Shown: piece after piece, positions 1 to 10,216 of the stretch
Numbering within the stretch: position 1 is the first letter of the stretch
How the letters are laid out: each line of letters begins with the position of its first letter
Assembly: GCA_030674185.1 (NCBI GenBank)
Contig: CM060312.1
Coordinates: 35,505,862 to 35,569,861, forward strand
DNA: 64,000 nt
Direction of reading: 5' to 3'
Source of the DNA: Monoplex corrugatus
Taxonomy: Eukaryota; Mollusca; Gastropoda; Littorinimorpha; Ranellidae
The notes under the pieces: model-generated
Database searches by the model: none
Told to the model about the DNA's origin: nothing
The model's input: the letters and a program-made list of their open reading frames with translations, nothing else
Translations under genes and position numbers: made by a program

Positions 1-446
1 TCCAACATATTTTCTTTTTCTCTTCTCTTTCCCCTGTCCCTCTGTTACTCACTTTCTCTTTCACTTACTCTATCTTGCTGTCTGTCACTTTTTTTTTCTT
101 TTTTTTTTTACCAAAACTTCAAAAAGGCGAGAAGACCAATGGCTTGAAGGGGCGGACCTGGGAAATAAACCTATCTCTCCAGTATTTTTATGCCAGGGCA
201 GTCGGGCATTCATCCTGTTTTTCACGATTTTCAACTACCGTGGGATCTTTTAGCGTGCGCAGGCCTGAAGGCACACGGGTCCGGTCCGACTCGTTTTTCG
301 TCCTTTTCCGAAGAACTAGAAGTTCAGTTCAATTTTCCGATCGAATTGAGGAGAAAAGTGGAGGCCTCAACGGGAAACGAATCCTGGAACCTTGAGTTTA
401 GTTATTGGCAGGTTAACGTCTGAACTTTTCTGCTATCTTTCTCTTA
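1..446. other. Gene-free left edge
   Basis: Pyrimidine-rich sequence with T runs leads into ordinary mixed sequence. Short open frames occur but have no recognisable protein features. No RNA gene or classified repeat is seen. Confidence 0.5.
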
Positions 447-478
447 AACACACACACACACGCACGCACATACACACA

Positions 479-513
<35 letters not shown>

Positions 514-560
514 CACACACACACACACAACACAAAACACACACACACACACACACATGT
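447..560. repeat. (CA)n microsatellite
   Basis: A nearly continuous run of CA dinucleotides with a few CG and AA interruptions. It abuts the duplicated microsatellite block that starts just downstream. Frames across it encode only Thr/His repeats and are not genes. Confidence 0.95.
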
Positions 561-1040
561 GCATATATATATATGGATGCATGTGTTATACACACACTCA
601 TATATATCTATATAAATATGTATCTATCTATCTCTGTATATATAGGCCTATAGATGTACACACACATAAAAATGTATGTATGTATGTATGTATGTATGCA
701 TGTACATACATATGTATAAATGATTATATAATTGACGATCTGCATTGTAGTCAGTGAGTAAACTACATGTGTATACATATATGTGGATGTATGTGTTATA
801 CACACACTCCTATATATCTGTATAGATATGTATATAGATCTCTCTCTCTATATATATATAATTATAGATGTACACACACACACAATGAATGTATGTATGT
901 ATGTATGTATGTATGTATGTATGTATGTATGCATGTATGTATGTATGTATGTATGTATGTATGTATGTATGTATGTATGTATATACATATGTATATATGA
1001 TTATATAATTGACGATCTGCATTGTAGTCAGTGAGTAAAA
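557..1040. repeat. Tandemly duplicated block with (ATGT)n cores
   Basis: Two diverged copies of one segment lie head to tail. Each has a GGATG(C/T)ATGTGTTATA start (575 and 785), a TATA-rich stretch, a GATGTACACACACA segment, an (ATGT)n tract (about 672-700 and 893-980) and the same non-repetitive end GACGATCTGCATTGTAGTCA (734 and 1011). The starts are offset by 210 bp and the ends by 277 bp, so the second copy's ATGT tract has grown. The shared non-microsatellite ends show a segmental duplication and not coincidental simple repeats. Confidence 0.9.
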
Positions 1041-1699
1041 ATATACGGTCAATGTCTTAATTACTTACGTCAAAGAAAGAACAAGAAATCAAACAAAGCT
1101 CATGGGCCTGTCTCAAGCAAATTCTGATATGGACACCATAAAGTGTGTATACCTCATTTCGATATAATGCAACTTTTTTTTCCCATTCATAGCTGTTTTG
1201 CCACTATATCTTGGATACTAGTAAATATGACTGAAATCACATGAAATGCAACTTACTCTTACTTGCAACACCACCAGTAGTTCTACGAACGTAGTAACTG
1301 TGAAGAATCACGAAAAAGTCTGCCAGTTTATATAGGGGCAAATGATAAGAACAGTACATGTTGATCAAGAGTACGCGTGGACGTGACACGTGTCTTACTT
1401 TATGATTATGTCACTATTTTATTACTATCGCATTGAAGCAAACAGAACGCTGAACCAGTTCCTGATGCGTCGTTTATATTAAGAAGGTTACTTACTTAAT
1501 CAGTTCCTTGCCCGGTTCGTGTGCTTTTATTTCATGTGCACACGACTGCGGGTGAGTTCATATGTCTTTGAGCGAAATGAAATTGACAGAGCAGATATTT
1601 TGCAAGGGCTCATGGGTTCTTCAAGTTTCATTTTGGTTCGTGTTTTAATGAGCAGCCACAAAGTTTTCAATTAAATTCAATTACGCCTATACGATTTTA
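1041..1699. other. Gene-free stretch
   Basis: AT-rich unique-looking sequence. No coding exon, RNA gene or repeat family could be recognised. Confidence 0.5.
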
Positions 1700-1795
1700 C
1701 ATCATGTTGACCCAAACACTTCCTGTTTTTCCTTTTGAAGTTTTGTATGTTTTGAAGCGGTTATAGCCCTGATATGGCTTTACACAGTTGGCTGA
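1700..1795 (-). repeat. Short interspersed repeat B, copy 1
   Basis: Read on the minus strand this contains ACTGTGTAAAGCCATATCAG followed by GGGCTATAACCGC and CAAAACATACAAAACTTC. The same order of words occurs on the plus strand at about 20585-20690, and a more diverged version lies at 36785-36880. It directly follows the 3' end of the LINE at 1796. The family was not identified by name; a SINE-like or LINE-tail origin is possible. Confidence 0.65.
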
Positions 1796-3835
1796 TCAGG
1801 TGCCTTGCCGCATGGTGTTGGCGATCATGGACGTCCATCTGTCTCTATCTCTTGTTGCATCAAGCATCTCTCCCACCCTCCTTGTCTTCAGCCACTCTGC
1901 AAATCCGTCTAGTATTTTCTCCCTGGGTCTAACTGGTGCTCTCTTTCCCTCCAGCTTTCCCGTTGTGACCAGGTACTCCAATTCCCCTTTCCTCATAAAA
2001 TGTCCTATAAATGTTGCCTGTCTTTTCCTAATCTTCCTTATAAATGATCTACTTGTGTCTGCCTCCATCAAGACTGTCTCGTTTGTTTTCTTTGCTGTCC
2101 ATGGAACTCTCAACATTCTTCTAAGAAACCACATCTCGGCTGCCTCAATCTTGTTCTGGTTTTGCTTGTTGACTGTCCATGCCTCACAACCGTACAACAG
2201 TATTGGTTCTATATAACATTCAAGAACTCTCTTCCTGATGTTAATTGATAGGCATTTGTTAGTAAGAATGCTTGTCATCTTCTTGAATGCTGTTTTGGCT
2301 TGGCCGATTCTGCCGGCTATTTCTGATGTGCATCTGCCGTCTGGCGAAATGATCATTCCCAGGTATTTAAACTTATCAACCTTGTCTCAAGGTTGTGCCG
2401 TTTGCTGTTATTTTGCATCAGGGGATTTCTTTTTTTTTTTAACTGATCACCATGAGTTCAGTCTTCCTGCTGTTTAGTTCCAAGCCCTTACCTTTGCTTT
2501 CTATTTCTAGTATATTCACAAGGTTTTGTAGGTCCCTTTCATTTTCTGCAATTAGCATGGTGTCATCTGCGTATCGAATGTTGTTTATCATTTTTCCTCC
2601 AACCTTTAATCCAGGGTCTTCTTCAGGTTTCTCGTGATGTTTTCGCTGTAAAATGAAAACAGATCTGGTGACAAAACACAACCCTGTCTGACTCCTCTTT
2701 TGATGTTTTGGAAAGAGCTTATATCGTTTTCTATTCTCATTGCAACTGTTTGTTCCCAATACATATTTCTGATTATTCGTAGATCTTTTCCATCAATATT
2801 GAGTCTTACTGATTGGTTGATCAATTCTTCATGTCTTACCCGATCGAAAGCCGTGGTATAATCAACAAAGCATAAATATAAATCCTTATTCATCTTGATT
2901 GACCTCTCTATGATAGTTCTTAGGATGTACATGGCATTAATAGTTCCTTTCCCTTCCACAAATCCACACTGTTCATCTGCTATTTATCTTTTGATTCTAT
3001 TCCTTGTCCTCATCATGATTATTCGTAATAGGATTTTTGTTACATGACTCATCAAACTGATTGTGCGATGGAGTTCGCATTCTATAGCCCCTGTCTTCTT
3101 TGGAAGTGCAATGAAAATTGATTTTGACATATCTTTGGGGATTTTTCCAGTGTCGTAAATTTCGTATAGAGGACTGTTATTTTTTCAATACCAAATTCCT
3201 CCAGGGCTTGAAACATCTCTGTAGTAATGTTGTCTAGTCCTGAGGCTTTTCCTGGTTTCATCTTTTTCTGTGTTGCTCTAACTTCATCTTTCATTATGGG
3301 TGGTCCTTCAAAGTTCTTTCTTATAATATGTTCTTCGTTTCTGTCATCTTCATAAAGGTCTTTAATGTTCTCTTCCCATCTGTCTAATATTTTGTCTTTT
3401 TCCATGATAAGCATGCCATCTTTCGATTTTAGGCAACCAGCTGATGTGCATGTATTTTTCCTGTGGACAATTTCTTCAATTCGTCTGCACACACCCCGAG
3501 GATCCGTTTTGTGTTGGTCTTCTATTTCTTTGCATTTTGTTTTCAGCCAAGCTTCCTTAGCTTCACTGCGCCTATTCCAGATTTCTTTGTTTATCTTCCT
3601 GTATATCTCCTCGTTTCTTTTTGCCTTCCTCCGTTCATCCACAAGACCTAAAATATCTTCTTGTCATCCAGTTCCTTTTTGCTTTCCTATATACTCCAGG
3701 GATTTCTTCACAAGCTTCATTTATCGAATTTCTCAACTTTGTCCATTGTTCCTCGCTGGTCACTGTCTTTAAGATGTCCAAGTATTTAGTTTGATGTTGC
3801 TTTTGGTCGGTTTCCTTGTCCTTAATTTCAGCCAT
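1796..3835 (-). pseudogene. LINE-A reverse transcriptase domain remnant
   Basis: This is the RT and C-terminal part of LINE-A. In order on the minus strand are NSINEACEEIPGVYRKAKR (about 3720), the PGKASGLDNITTEMF palm entry (about 3240), GKGTINAMYILRT (about 2950), FVDYTTAFDRVRHEEL (about 2850), GVRQGCVLSPDLF (about 2700), the catalytic RYADDTMLIAEN (about 2570), a FKYLG region (about 2370) and the C-terminal LLYGCEAWTVNK (about 2190) with LRRMLRVPWTAKKTNE (about 2110). Frames switch near 3100, 2650 and 2440. The last frame ends at a TGA next to repeat B. The YADD box is intact, but the protein is not continuous. Confidence 0.88.
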
Positions 3836-3839
3836 AATC

Positions 3840-4622
3840 TTCCCACTATAGGACTGTGGTCACTGTTGCAGTCTGCACCTAGGCCGCTAGTGTTTTTCCT
3901 AACAGTAAAGAATTTCTAAATCTTTTATTAATCAGGATGTAGTATAGTCAATATGATTTTTGGTATTATCTCCTGGACTCATCCAAGTCCATTTTTTTAG
4001 GCTGCTCAAAGCAGGTGTTTCCTACTATGAACTCATTCATCTGTTCCCATTCTACAAGTTTCCCTCCCTTTCATTTTGTGTACCAAAGCCATGAGGTCCA
4101 ACTGTATCCTCACCCTATCCTGTCCCACTTTAGCATTAAAATCTCCCATTATTACTGTAACGTCTTGTGATTTACATTGGGCCTTGGCCGTCTCTAATAC
4201 TTCGTAGAAGTTGTCGATGCCTTCCTGAGTACTTGCGGATGTTGGTGCATACACCTGAATGATGTTGGTATCAAATGGTCTGCCTCCCAATTTGACCAGC
4301 AAGTCAGACACAGCCCAGTATCCCTTAACTGCTTTTGATTTGTCCCTGTCCATTACGATGCCTACTCCTCTTTCATGAAGTTTCCACCAGAATATATTAC
4401 TGTATACACTCCTGATGTTATCATGCCTGTCCCCTTCCATCTCACTTCCCCTAGTCCTAAAACACTAATGTTAAGCCTTTCCATCTCCATTTTGATATTG
4501 TCTAATTTACCTTTTTGCAACAATGTTCTAATGTTCCATGTTGCAATTTTGATATTTTTGAGTTTGTGTTTTGTCGCAGTGGCTCGCTGACGGTCTGGTG
4601 TCACCTGCGCCGCATGGAGCAC
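3840..4622 (-). pseudogene. LINE-A endonuclease domain remnant
   Basis: This is the N-terminal endonuclease part of the LINE-A polyprotein, which nicks target DNA in active elements. Near 4560 lies IATWNIRTLLQKGKL (first catalytic Asn region), then LGEVRWKGTG with the metal-binding Glu, then IIQVYAPTSA, VIMGDFNAKVG near 4150-4120, WTW..SP..NTKNHIDY near 3980-3930 and a CNSDHSP-like end near 3860. The domain is split over at least three frames, with a frameshift near 4400 and stops between 3850 and 4030. All expected motifs can be found in order, so it decayed after full-length or near full-length insertion. Confidence 0.85.
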
Positions 4623-4659
4623 CTATTTACGTCGTTATCTTCATTTTTCTTCTTTTTTT

Positions 4660-5240
4660 TTTTTTTTTTTTTTGTCAGTCCATAAATTTTCGAGGGAGAA
4701 TACGATGGTGGTTTCCCGTTGCCTTCCATCGTTTTTTGTTGTTGTTGTTGTTTTTGTTTGTTTGTTTTGTTTGTTTGTTTGTTGTTGTTTTTTGCGGTCT
4801 CTCCGCTAGTCTTTGTCGTTCCCACGACAACCTACAAGGCAGTAGGGTGATTTTTTTCAGGGTTATCTCCCTTAACCTTATTCTCTCCCGAGATTCCACA
4901 AGGCAGTGGAGCTATTTACCCATAGCGTTGGGGTGGTTCGTGGGCACCAGGGGATATTCACACGCTGGTGGGCCTGCATGCCGCGCGTCTGGGGGCCAGA
5001 CCTCCTTTGAGTCCCTCGAGGTTTAGCCTGAGTCCGTGAGGTGCTCAGTTACCGCATGTCGCCACGAGGAGGCGTAACGTAGGGCTTGCTGATGGAGATG
5101 CTATGTACTGGCAGGAAGAGACTTACGCATTCTGCTCTTCTTTTCGCATAGCTGCAAGCAGCCGTGCTAGCCAGTGGTGCAGGCTGAAAGTGAGAGGTGA
5201 CAAGCACGCAGTCAATAGCCGACACACTAGACGCATCACA
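4660..5240. repeat. Interspersed repeat C, copy 1
   Basis: About 570 bp that matches 51150-51720 in order and orientation. Shared landmarks include ATACGATGGTGGTTTCCC, CAAGGCAGT, GGTTCGTGGGCACCAGGG, GGGGGCCAGACCTCCT, TTTTCGCA.AGCTGCAAGCAG and GTGCTAG. Expansions of T, GTT and GTTT sit at 4650-4795 in this copy only. It lies directly upstream (5' side) of the minus-strand LINE-A, so it may be the LINE leader; the second copy has no LINE-A next to it, which favours an independent repeat. Confidence 0.75.
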
Positions 5241-5397
5241 TCTGCCGTTGACAGAATGCTAACAACAATAACAATAACAAAATCTAAGATAATGTCTGCT
5301 CCATTTTCGGAATTCTTAATCAAATTTTGATTATGTCTGCAACATATTACAGAACAATACTTCTTTCTATAATTTCTTTTTACTCCAATCTCTAGTA

Positions 5398-5660
<263 letters not shown>

Positions 5661-5666
5661 CGTGCG

Positions 5667-6399
5667 CCCATGTTTTTGTTTATGCCAAAAGTGTATGGAC
5701 AAGATTTTCTTTGCTCTTTATGGGTTGATCTTTACCAATTTTGATAAAAGGTGTGACATGTTGAGGAATGGCGAAGGTTGAATTTCGATTATAAAGCTTC
5801 AACGTCAAAGTGACATTGACTAAAAAGTTCCTAAAATCTTCACTTCTTGATGAAGTTGCGCGAACAGCACTTTGTCGAAAACTTCTGACAATATTTTACA
5901 TCTATTTTCATTGTTATGACAGTCTATCATTGTACTTGATGCGTGTCATATTTTGTTTCAACAGAAGGTTTTTCAAGGTTGCTGTGACCTTGAGAAGTAC
6001 AAAATCAGGATTTCTGTTAGAGCTTTTATAGAAAAGGGGGAGATTTTCGGAATGGCTTGACTGTCTTAATTTTTTTGCCCACAGTTAATTTTTTTAATTT
6101 TGGGTGACCCACATTGCTCAATAGTTCTCAAAATAAGTTTTCACTTTTTAAGGCGAATGAGTTCTTGACTTTTGGTAGTGATGCAATCGATGATTTTGAA
6201 TTGCACTATTATGGGGCTCACAGAGGCTGGAATAATGAAATGAAAATGCGTCACAATGGGTCACAATGGATATATCAGCCGTTCAGGAACAACTCTTGGG
6301 CAACACGTAAATAGCAGCAAAAGGAGACAGAAGGCTACTTGAACATTATCTGAACGAATCTGGTTTTGTTTGTTTGTTTTGTTTGTTAAGCGTTCCGGT
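5667..6399. other. Gene-free stretch
   Basis: AT-rich sequence with no recognisable exon. It contains a GTTT-type run near 6365-6390. No RNA gene or classified element is seen. Confidence 0.45.
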
Positions 6400-6745
6400 T
6401 TTTCTCGAATGCATCAATTCAAGTTCTTTTGCTCGCACTCTGCGGGCGGAATGTTACTGCACAGTGAGTATATTCCGTCGTCGATGGGCGTGCATATTGA
6501 GCGTTTTCATGTTTTTTCTATAAGCCACCGGACTTTGCATGAGTTATAGGATCTTTAAAGTGCATATCATTGTGGTATTCTGCGTGCATATATAGACACC
6601 AATGGTGTTTAGGCAATGATACATCTGCACACATGTCGATCTGGGAGATCGAAAAAATCTCCACCCTTTACCCATCAGATAGGAGGTAACCAAACCAGGC
6701 ATGATTGAACCCCAGACCTTCGAACTGAATGAACTTAAATTGGTT
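6400..6745 (-). repeat. tRNA-derived SINE family 2, copy 1
   Basis: The segment contains GATCTGGGAGATCGAAAAAA followed by TCTCCACCCTTTACCC, then a degenerate GATTGAACCCCAGACCTTCGAA, which on the minus strand reads like a pol III B box (GGGTTCAATC). Upstream parts are GGGCGGAATGTTACTGC and TATAGACACCAATGGTG. The central words recur at 51905-51985. I infer a SINE on the minus strand whose tRNA-like head lies near 6700-6740; the source tRNA is not clear. Confidence 0.6.
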
Positions 6746-7389
6746 CATAATTCGGGTCAGTATGATCACAAAAGCGAGAATGGGGTTTTATCCTCAGAAG
6801 ACGACATTAGTTTAGTTGTATGATGTGTATGTCCACTCTGTGGTGTGTGTGGTGGTGTGCGTGCGTGCGTGCGTGGTGCGTGCGTGCGTGCGTGTGGTGT
6901 GTGTGTGTGTGTGTGGAGGAGGAGGAGGTTGATTTCTCAGCTAGTCATGTGTTCAATCTGCAGTGTTATGAATGGATTGTTAATGATGATGATGGTGATG
7001 AACAACAACAACAACACAACAACAACAACAAAAACAACAACAACAACAATAATACTAATAATATCAATAATGATAATAAATATAAGGAAGTGAGAGAGAA
7101 AAATCTTTAAATCTTTCCTCCATTGCTTTCTCTCTCTCAAAAAGTGTATAGATGTCATTCTATCACTCATATGATTATCTGAAGGCTTGAGGAGTCTTTC
7201 ATATCCTTTTCCCCGGTTTTTCTTTATTTTAAGTTCATTTTATATTTATTGCGATATATAATGTAGGTAAGGGCGACGACCTGAAAATACAAAGAAAAAA
7301 TACAAGAAGAAGAAGAGGATAGAAGAAGCAAACAAAAAAGATAACAAAGAAAAGCATTGAGAAACAGGAACTTGAAGTTTACAGACAAA
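6746..7389. repeat. GT/GCGT and (CAA)n low-complexity stretch
   Basis: GT/GCGT tracts at 6842-6916, GAG repeats at 6916-6928 and a (CAA)n/(AAT)n tract at about 7000-7080. The rest to 7389 is AT-rich and shows no gene. Confidence 0.75.
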
Positions 7390-8440
7390 CTTTGGCCTTG
7401 ATGTGTATCTTCTGTATTTTAACCATCTTCCGTCAGTAGTTATAAAAATCTCTTGTGACCATCCACAAAGCTGTGCCAGGCGTTCGCCATAATTCTTTCA
7501 AGATTCATCCTTATCAGCTTTTACTTTTCTCTTTGCTTCTTTTCTTGCTTTTTCTGTAGACTATGTGTCTTCTTCCCTTTTTGATTTCGCCCACATTTTG
7601 TTTAGTTTCTTCTTGACTTTCAAGGCTTCCTTGATTGAGTAATTTCACCCAGTAGTTTTTTTTTTTTTATTCTTATTTGTCCTTTTTTTCTTTTTTTTTT
7701 TTTGTTCCACATCTTCTTTTCAAAATTCTTGTAATTCCTGCTTGAAAAATGTTCCATTCTTTTTCTATCGGGCCAACTTCATTCTGCAAATTGCCACAGG
7801 TTTCTCCAACATCTGAAATTACTTCCACCTTGACACTTTCTTCATTCATTTTCTTCATGTTTATCATATTTTCTAATTTAGCTTTATGATGGGGACTTGA
7901 TCTCGTTTTTCTTGGTGTGTACACCTTAACAACAGTTTTGTGATTAATGTCAATGACGTAGTTTGGGATTGCTCTCGCATCTTTAACTGTGACCCTAGAT
8001 GTGAGAATGAGATCAGTTGGGAAGTTTGATTCAAGTCATTCCACTTGTACCATGTTTTCACATGACTGACTTTGTGTTTGCAGAAGATTTTGGTGATGAA
8101 GAGTTCATGCTCAGCATATAAGTTAAGCAGCATCTCGCCATTTGACTTACACTTAGCCTCCTGTTCACTGACAGGGCTTAAATGTCCATATCATGGTTCT
8201 TTCCTACCTCCTACCTTCCATTAAAATCGCCCGTTACAATGAGTTCTTTGCTGTCTTTGGTCTTATTCTTGTAGGCGCTTAGCTCTTTGTAAAAATATAA
8301 TCTGTCCTCATCTGTATAGCTATTATTTCATAGGACATAAACTTGAAAGTAGACAGTTGGTGATATTTCCCTCAGTTGTTTTCATAGACAGGATCCTATG
8401 ATATATGTTATACATTAGTTATTTTTAAGTCTGGGTGGGC
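7390..8440 (-). mobile_element. Decayed LINE endonuclease region (family D)
   Basis: On the minus strand, ELIVTGDFNGR-like coding lies near 8250-8215. It is followed by ELFITKIFCKHKVSHVKTW near 8120-8050 (the LINE endonuclease 'T.T.F..K..H..TW' region). A Lys-rich linker (KKKLNKMWAKSKREEDT) follows near 7600. Frames are broken and no complete domain survives. No RT is recognisable below 7390. It resembles RTE-like elements but differs in detail from family A. Confidence 0.7.
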
Positions 8441-8859
8441 TGATATAAATCAGACTCCATGTGGATGTCACGGCAGTTTTGTTCATGTTTTTCTCTCCCT
8501 TTTCTTCTCGTTTGGGGACAAGGATGTTTTGTTGGGTCAGTGCGTGTGGGGTCTTGGCCGAAGTTAGACAAAACTTACCTGCCCAGTTATGGCTTACCTA
8601 AGCTGGTGTGTGTATTTTTGCGTGTTTTTGCACTGGGGTTGTGACAGCTCCGTCAACTCGTGTTTGTGGCCAAAGATATGGTTTACGTGGGCCTGTGTGT
8701 GTAAAAGTTTTGCGTGCTTTTTGCGCTGCAGTTTGTGAACTATGGTTCTGTCAGCTTGTTTTGTTGGCTTGATGAAATGAAGGTTTTCAGTGTAAGAGTG
8801 TCCAGCTGGTGTCTGGCCCCCTTTCTGCAACGGTCGGTTGACAGTTAGGGGGGTGGAGT
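8441..8859. other. Start of unclassified repeat unit
   Basis: GT-rich sequence with internally similar phrases, for example GTGTGTGTATTTTTGCGTG near 8609 and GTGTGTGTAAAAGTTTTGCG near 8694. It leads into the tandem array. No coding exon is recognised. Confidence 0.45.
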
Positions 8860-9430
8860 CTGGGCCAGTTTCTGGTCAGAGGTTCCACTTGTAGTTGGAT
8901 TTTTATGTCCTAGAAGTGGAAGAGTTTCGTGTCTATAAAGATGTGTAACCAGTAGTCAATTGGTGTGCTGAAGCCCTCTGCTACAGTCGGTATGCAGTCA
9001 GGGCGGTTGGGACCAGTTTCTGGTCAGAGATTCCACTTGTAGTTGGATTTTGTGTCCAAGGAGTGGGAAGAGGTTATATTTGTCTGATATGTAACCAGGA
9101 GTGAATTGACGTCTGTTCCTCTCTGCTACAGTCGGTATGCGGTTTGGGTGTCGAGGTCAGTCATTCGAATTGTAGTTCGACGTTGTTCTATTGAAGTCTA
9201 AAGTGTCTGTGTTTTGTCAGATATGTAACCAGGAGTGAATCGACGTCTGTCCCCCTCTGCTACAGTCGGTGTGTGGTTTGGGTGTCGAGGTCAGTCATTC
9301 GAATTGTAGTTCGACCGTTTTCCTGGAAGTTTAGAGGTCTGTGTTTTGTAGGATATGTAACTAGGAGTGAATCGACGTCTATCCCCCTTTGCTACAGCTG
9401 ATGTGTGGTTTGGACGGTTAGGTTAGTCAT
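8860..9430. repeat. Tandem array of ~140 bp monomers
   Basis: About five head-to-tail monomers with starts spaced 130-142 bp. Each has a CAGT(T/C)..(G)TCAG..(A)TTC..TTGTAGTT(G/C)GA core (near 8872, 9014, 9150, 9290, 9420), a TATGTAACCAGGAGTGAAT box and a CTCTGCTACAGTCGGT(A/G)TG box. The third and fourth units are closest to each other and the outer ones more diverged. No coding capacity. It resembles promoter or leader monomer arrays of some retroelements, but that role is inferred. Confidence 0.85.
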
Positions 9431-10108
9431 TGGTATCGTAGTTTACAATATGTTGTATAAGTGAATGAGTTTTTGCTGCTGTGTCTATTAATAGCTGTCT
9501 ATATGCCTGTGGGTCAGTAGGGGAGGTTGTTTCCTTAGTTTCGCCAGTGTGAGGGGAGAAGATCAACAGTGTCCTGTGCCAGTTGTCATTCATATCCATG
9601 TTGGTCCAGGCTCTATGATGAGGCTTGTGTGTCCCAGCTGCGGTAACGTGACGAGCGTCCGAAGCAGGTGCAGCTAGTGGGCGCTTCTACGACAGCAACT
9701 TCTGGCAGGATTTGGCAGTAACCTCCACACCATGAGCCTACAGCCCAGCTGTTCGACTCGGCTCGTTTCCTTGGCGTCGCCCTTCGCAGGATTCAACTTT
9801 CTGCTGTTTCGAGGATCTTCCTTTTGTTTCAGCGTTCGTTCAGTCAGCGCCTGTTTCGCCATTCCAGGCGTCGAAAGACTCGTTAGAAATTGGGAACCCT
9901 AGCTTCGGGACGTCGTATGGACTGTAATTGTCACCCTTGGTGAGACTAAGTGTGGAAGGTTATTCTTTCCTTCTCGTGAGGGTCACTACACACGTGAGGC
10001 AAAGGTCTGAGGCAAGACAGAACGTATGTACGTGGTTAACTTATCAGTCTTATGTGTACATTGCTGACGTTTATCTTCTGTGAGAGTGTGCGTTTAATAA
10101 CGTTCTAT
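9431..10108. other. Unclassified unit downstream of the monomer array
   Basis: GC-richer sequence with no open frame that resembles a protein. It continues the repeat-like unit into the 77 bp tandem pair. No tRNA or rRNA is recognised. Confidence 0.4.
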
Positions 10109-10216
10109 GTGAATTCCGGTGTTTTTGATGATTTAAAATGTACGCAATGTTAGTTTTGGGGTGCCACCTCTAGCAATACTTCTAAGTGATTTCCGTTGTT
10201 TTGAAGATTTGAAATA
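10109..10216. repeat. 77 bp tandem pair, first unit and left part of second
   Basis: Unit 1 (10109-10185) runs from GTGAATTCCGGTG through GGGGTGCCACCTCTAGCAAT. Unit 2 begins at 10186 with GTGATTTCCGTTG and is cut at the TA at 10215-10216 by the Tc1 element. It resumes at 11843 with TATGCAATGTTGG and the same GGGGTGCCACCTCTAGCAAT. Removing the transposon restores a second unit of nearly the same length as the first. Confidence 0.88.

Larger units (their letters stand above)
1793..4622 (-). mobile_element. Non-LTR retrotransposon, LINE family A, decayed copy
   Basis: On the minus strand the order is an apurinic-type endonuclease (about 4622-3850), a linker and a reverse transcriptase (about 3640-1796), as in RTE-like LINEs. 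The frame is broken many times, so this copy cannot make protein. Other copies in the window lie at 33131-33775 (minus), 48589-48690 (minus, 3' tip only) and 62835-64000 (plus). The coding part is close to full length. Repeat C lies immediately 5' of it and may be its leader or a separate repeat. Assignment to the RTE group rests on motif similarity and the endonuclease-RT layout. Confidence 0.88.

Noticed and set aside
392..1052. Several long open frames rich in Thr/His/Cys/Val/Tyr
   Set aside because: They lie wholly in CA and ATGT repeats and are open in several frames on both strands, which is a repeat artefact.
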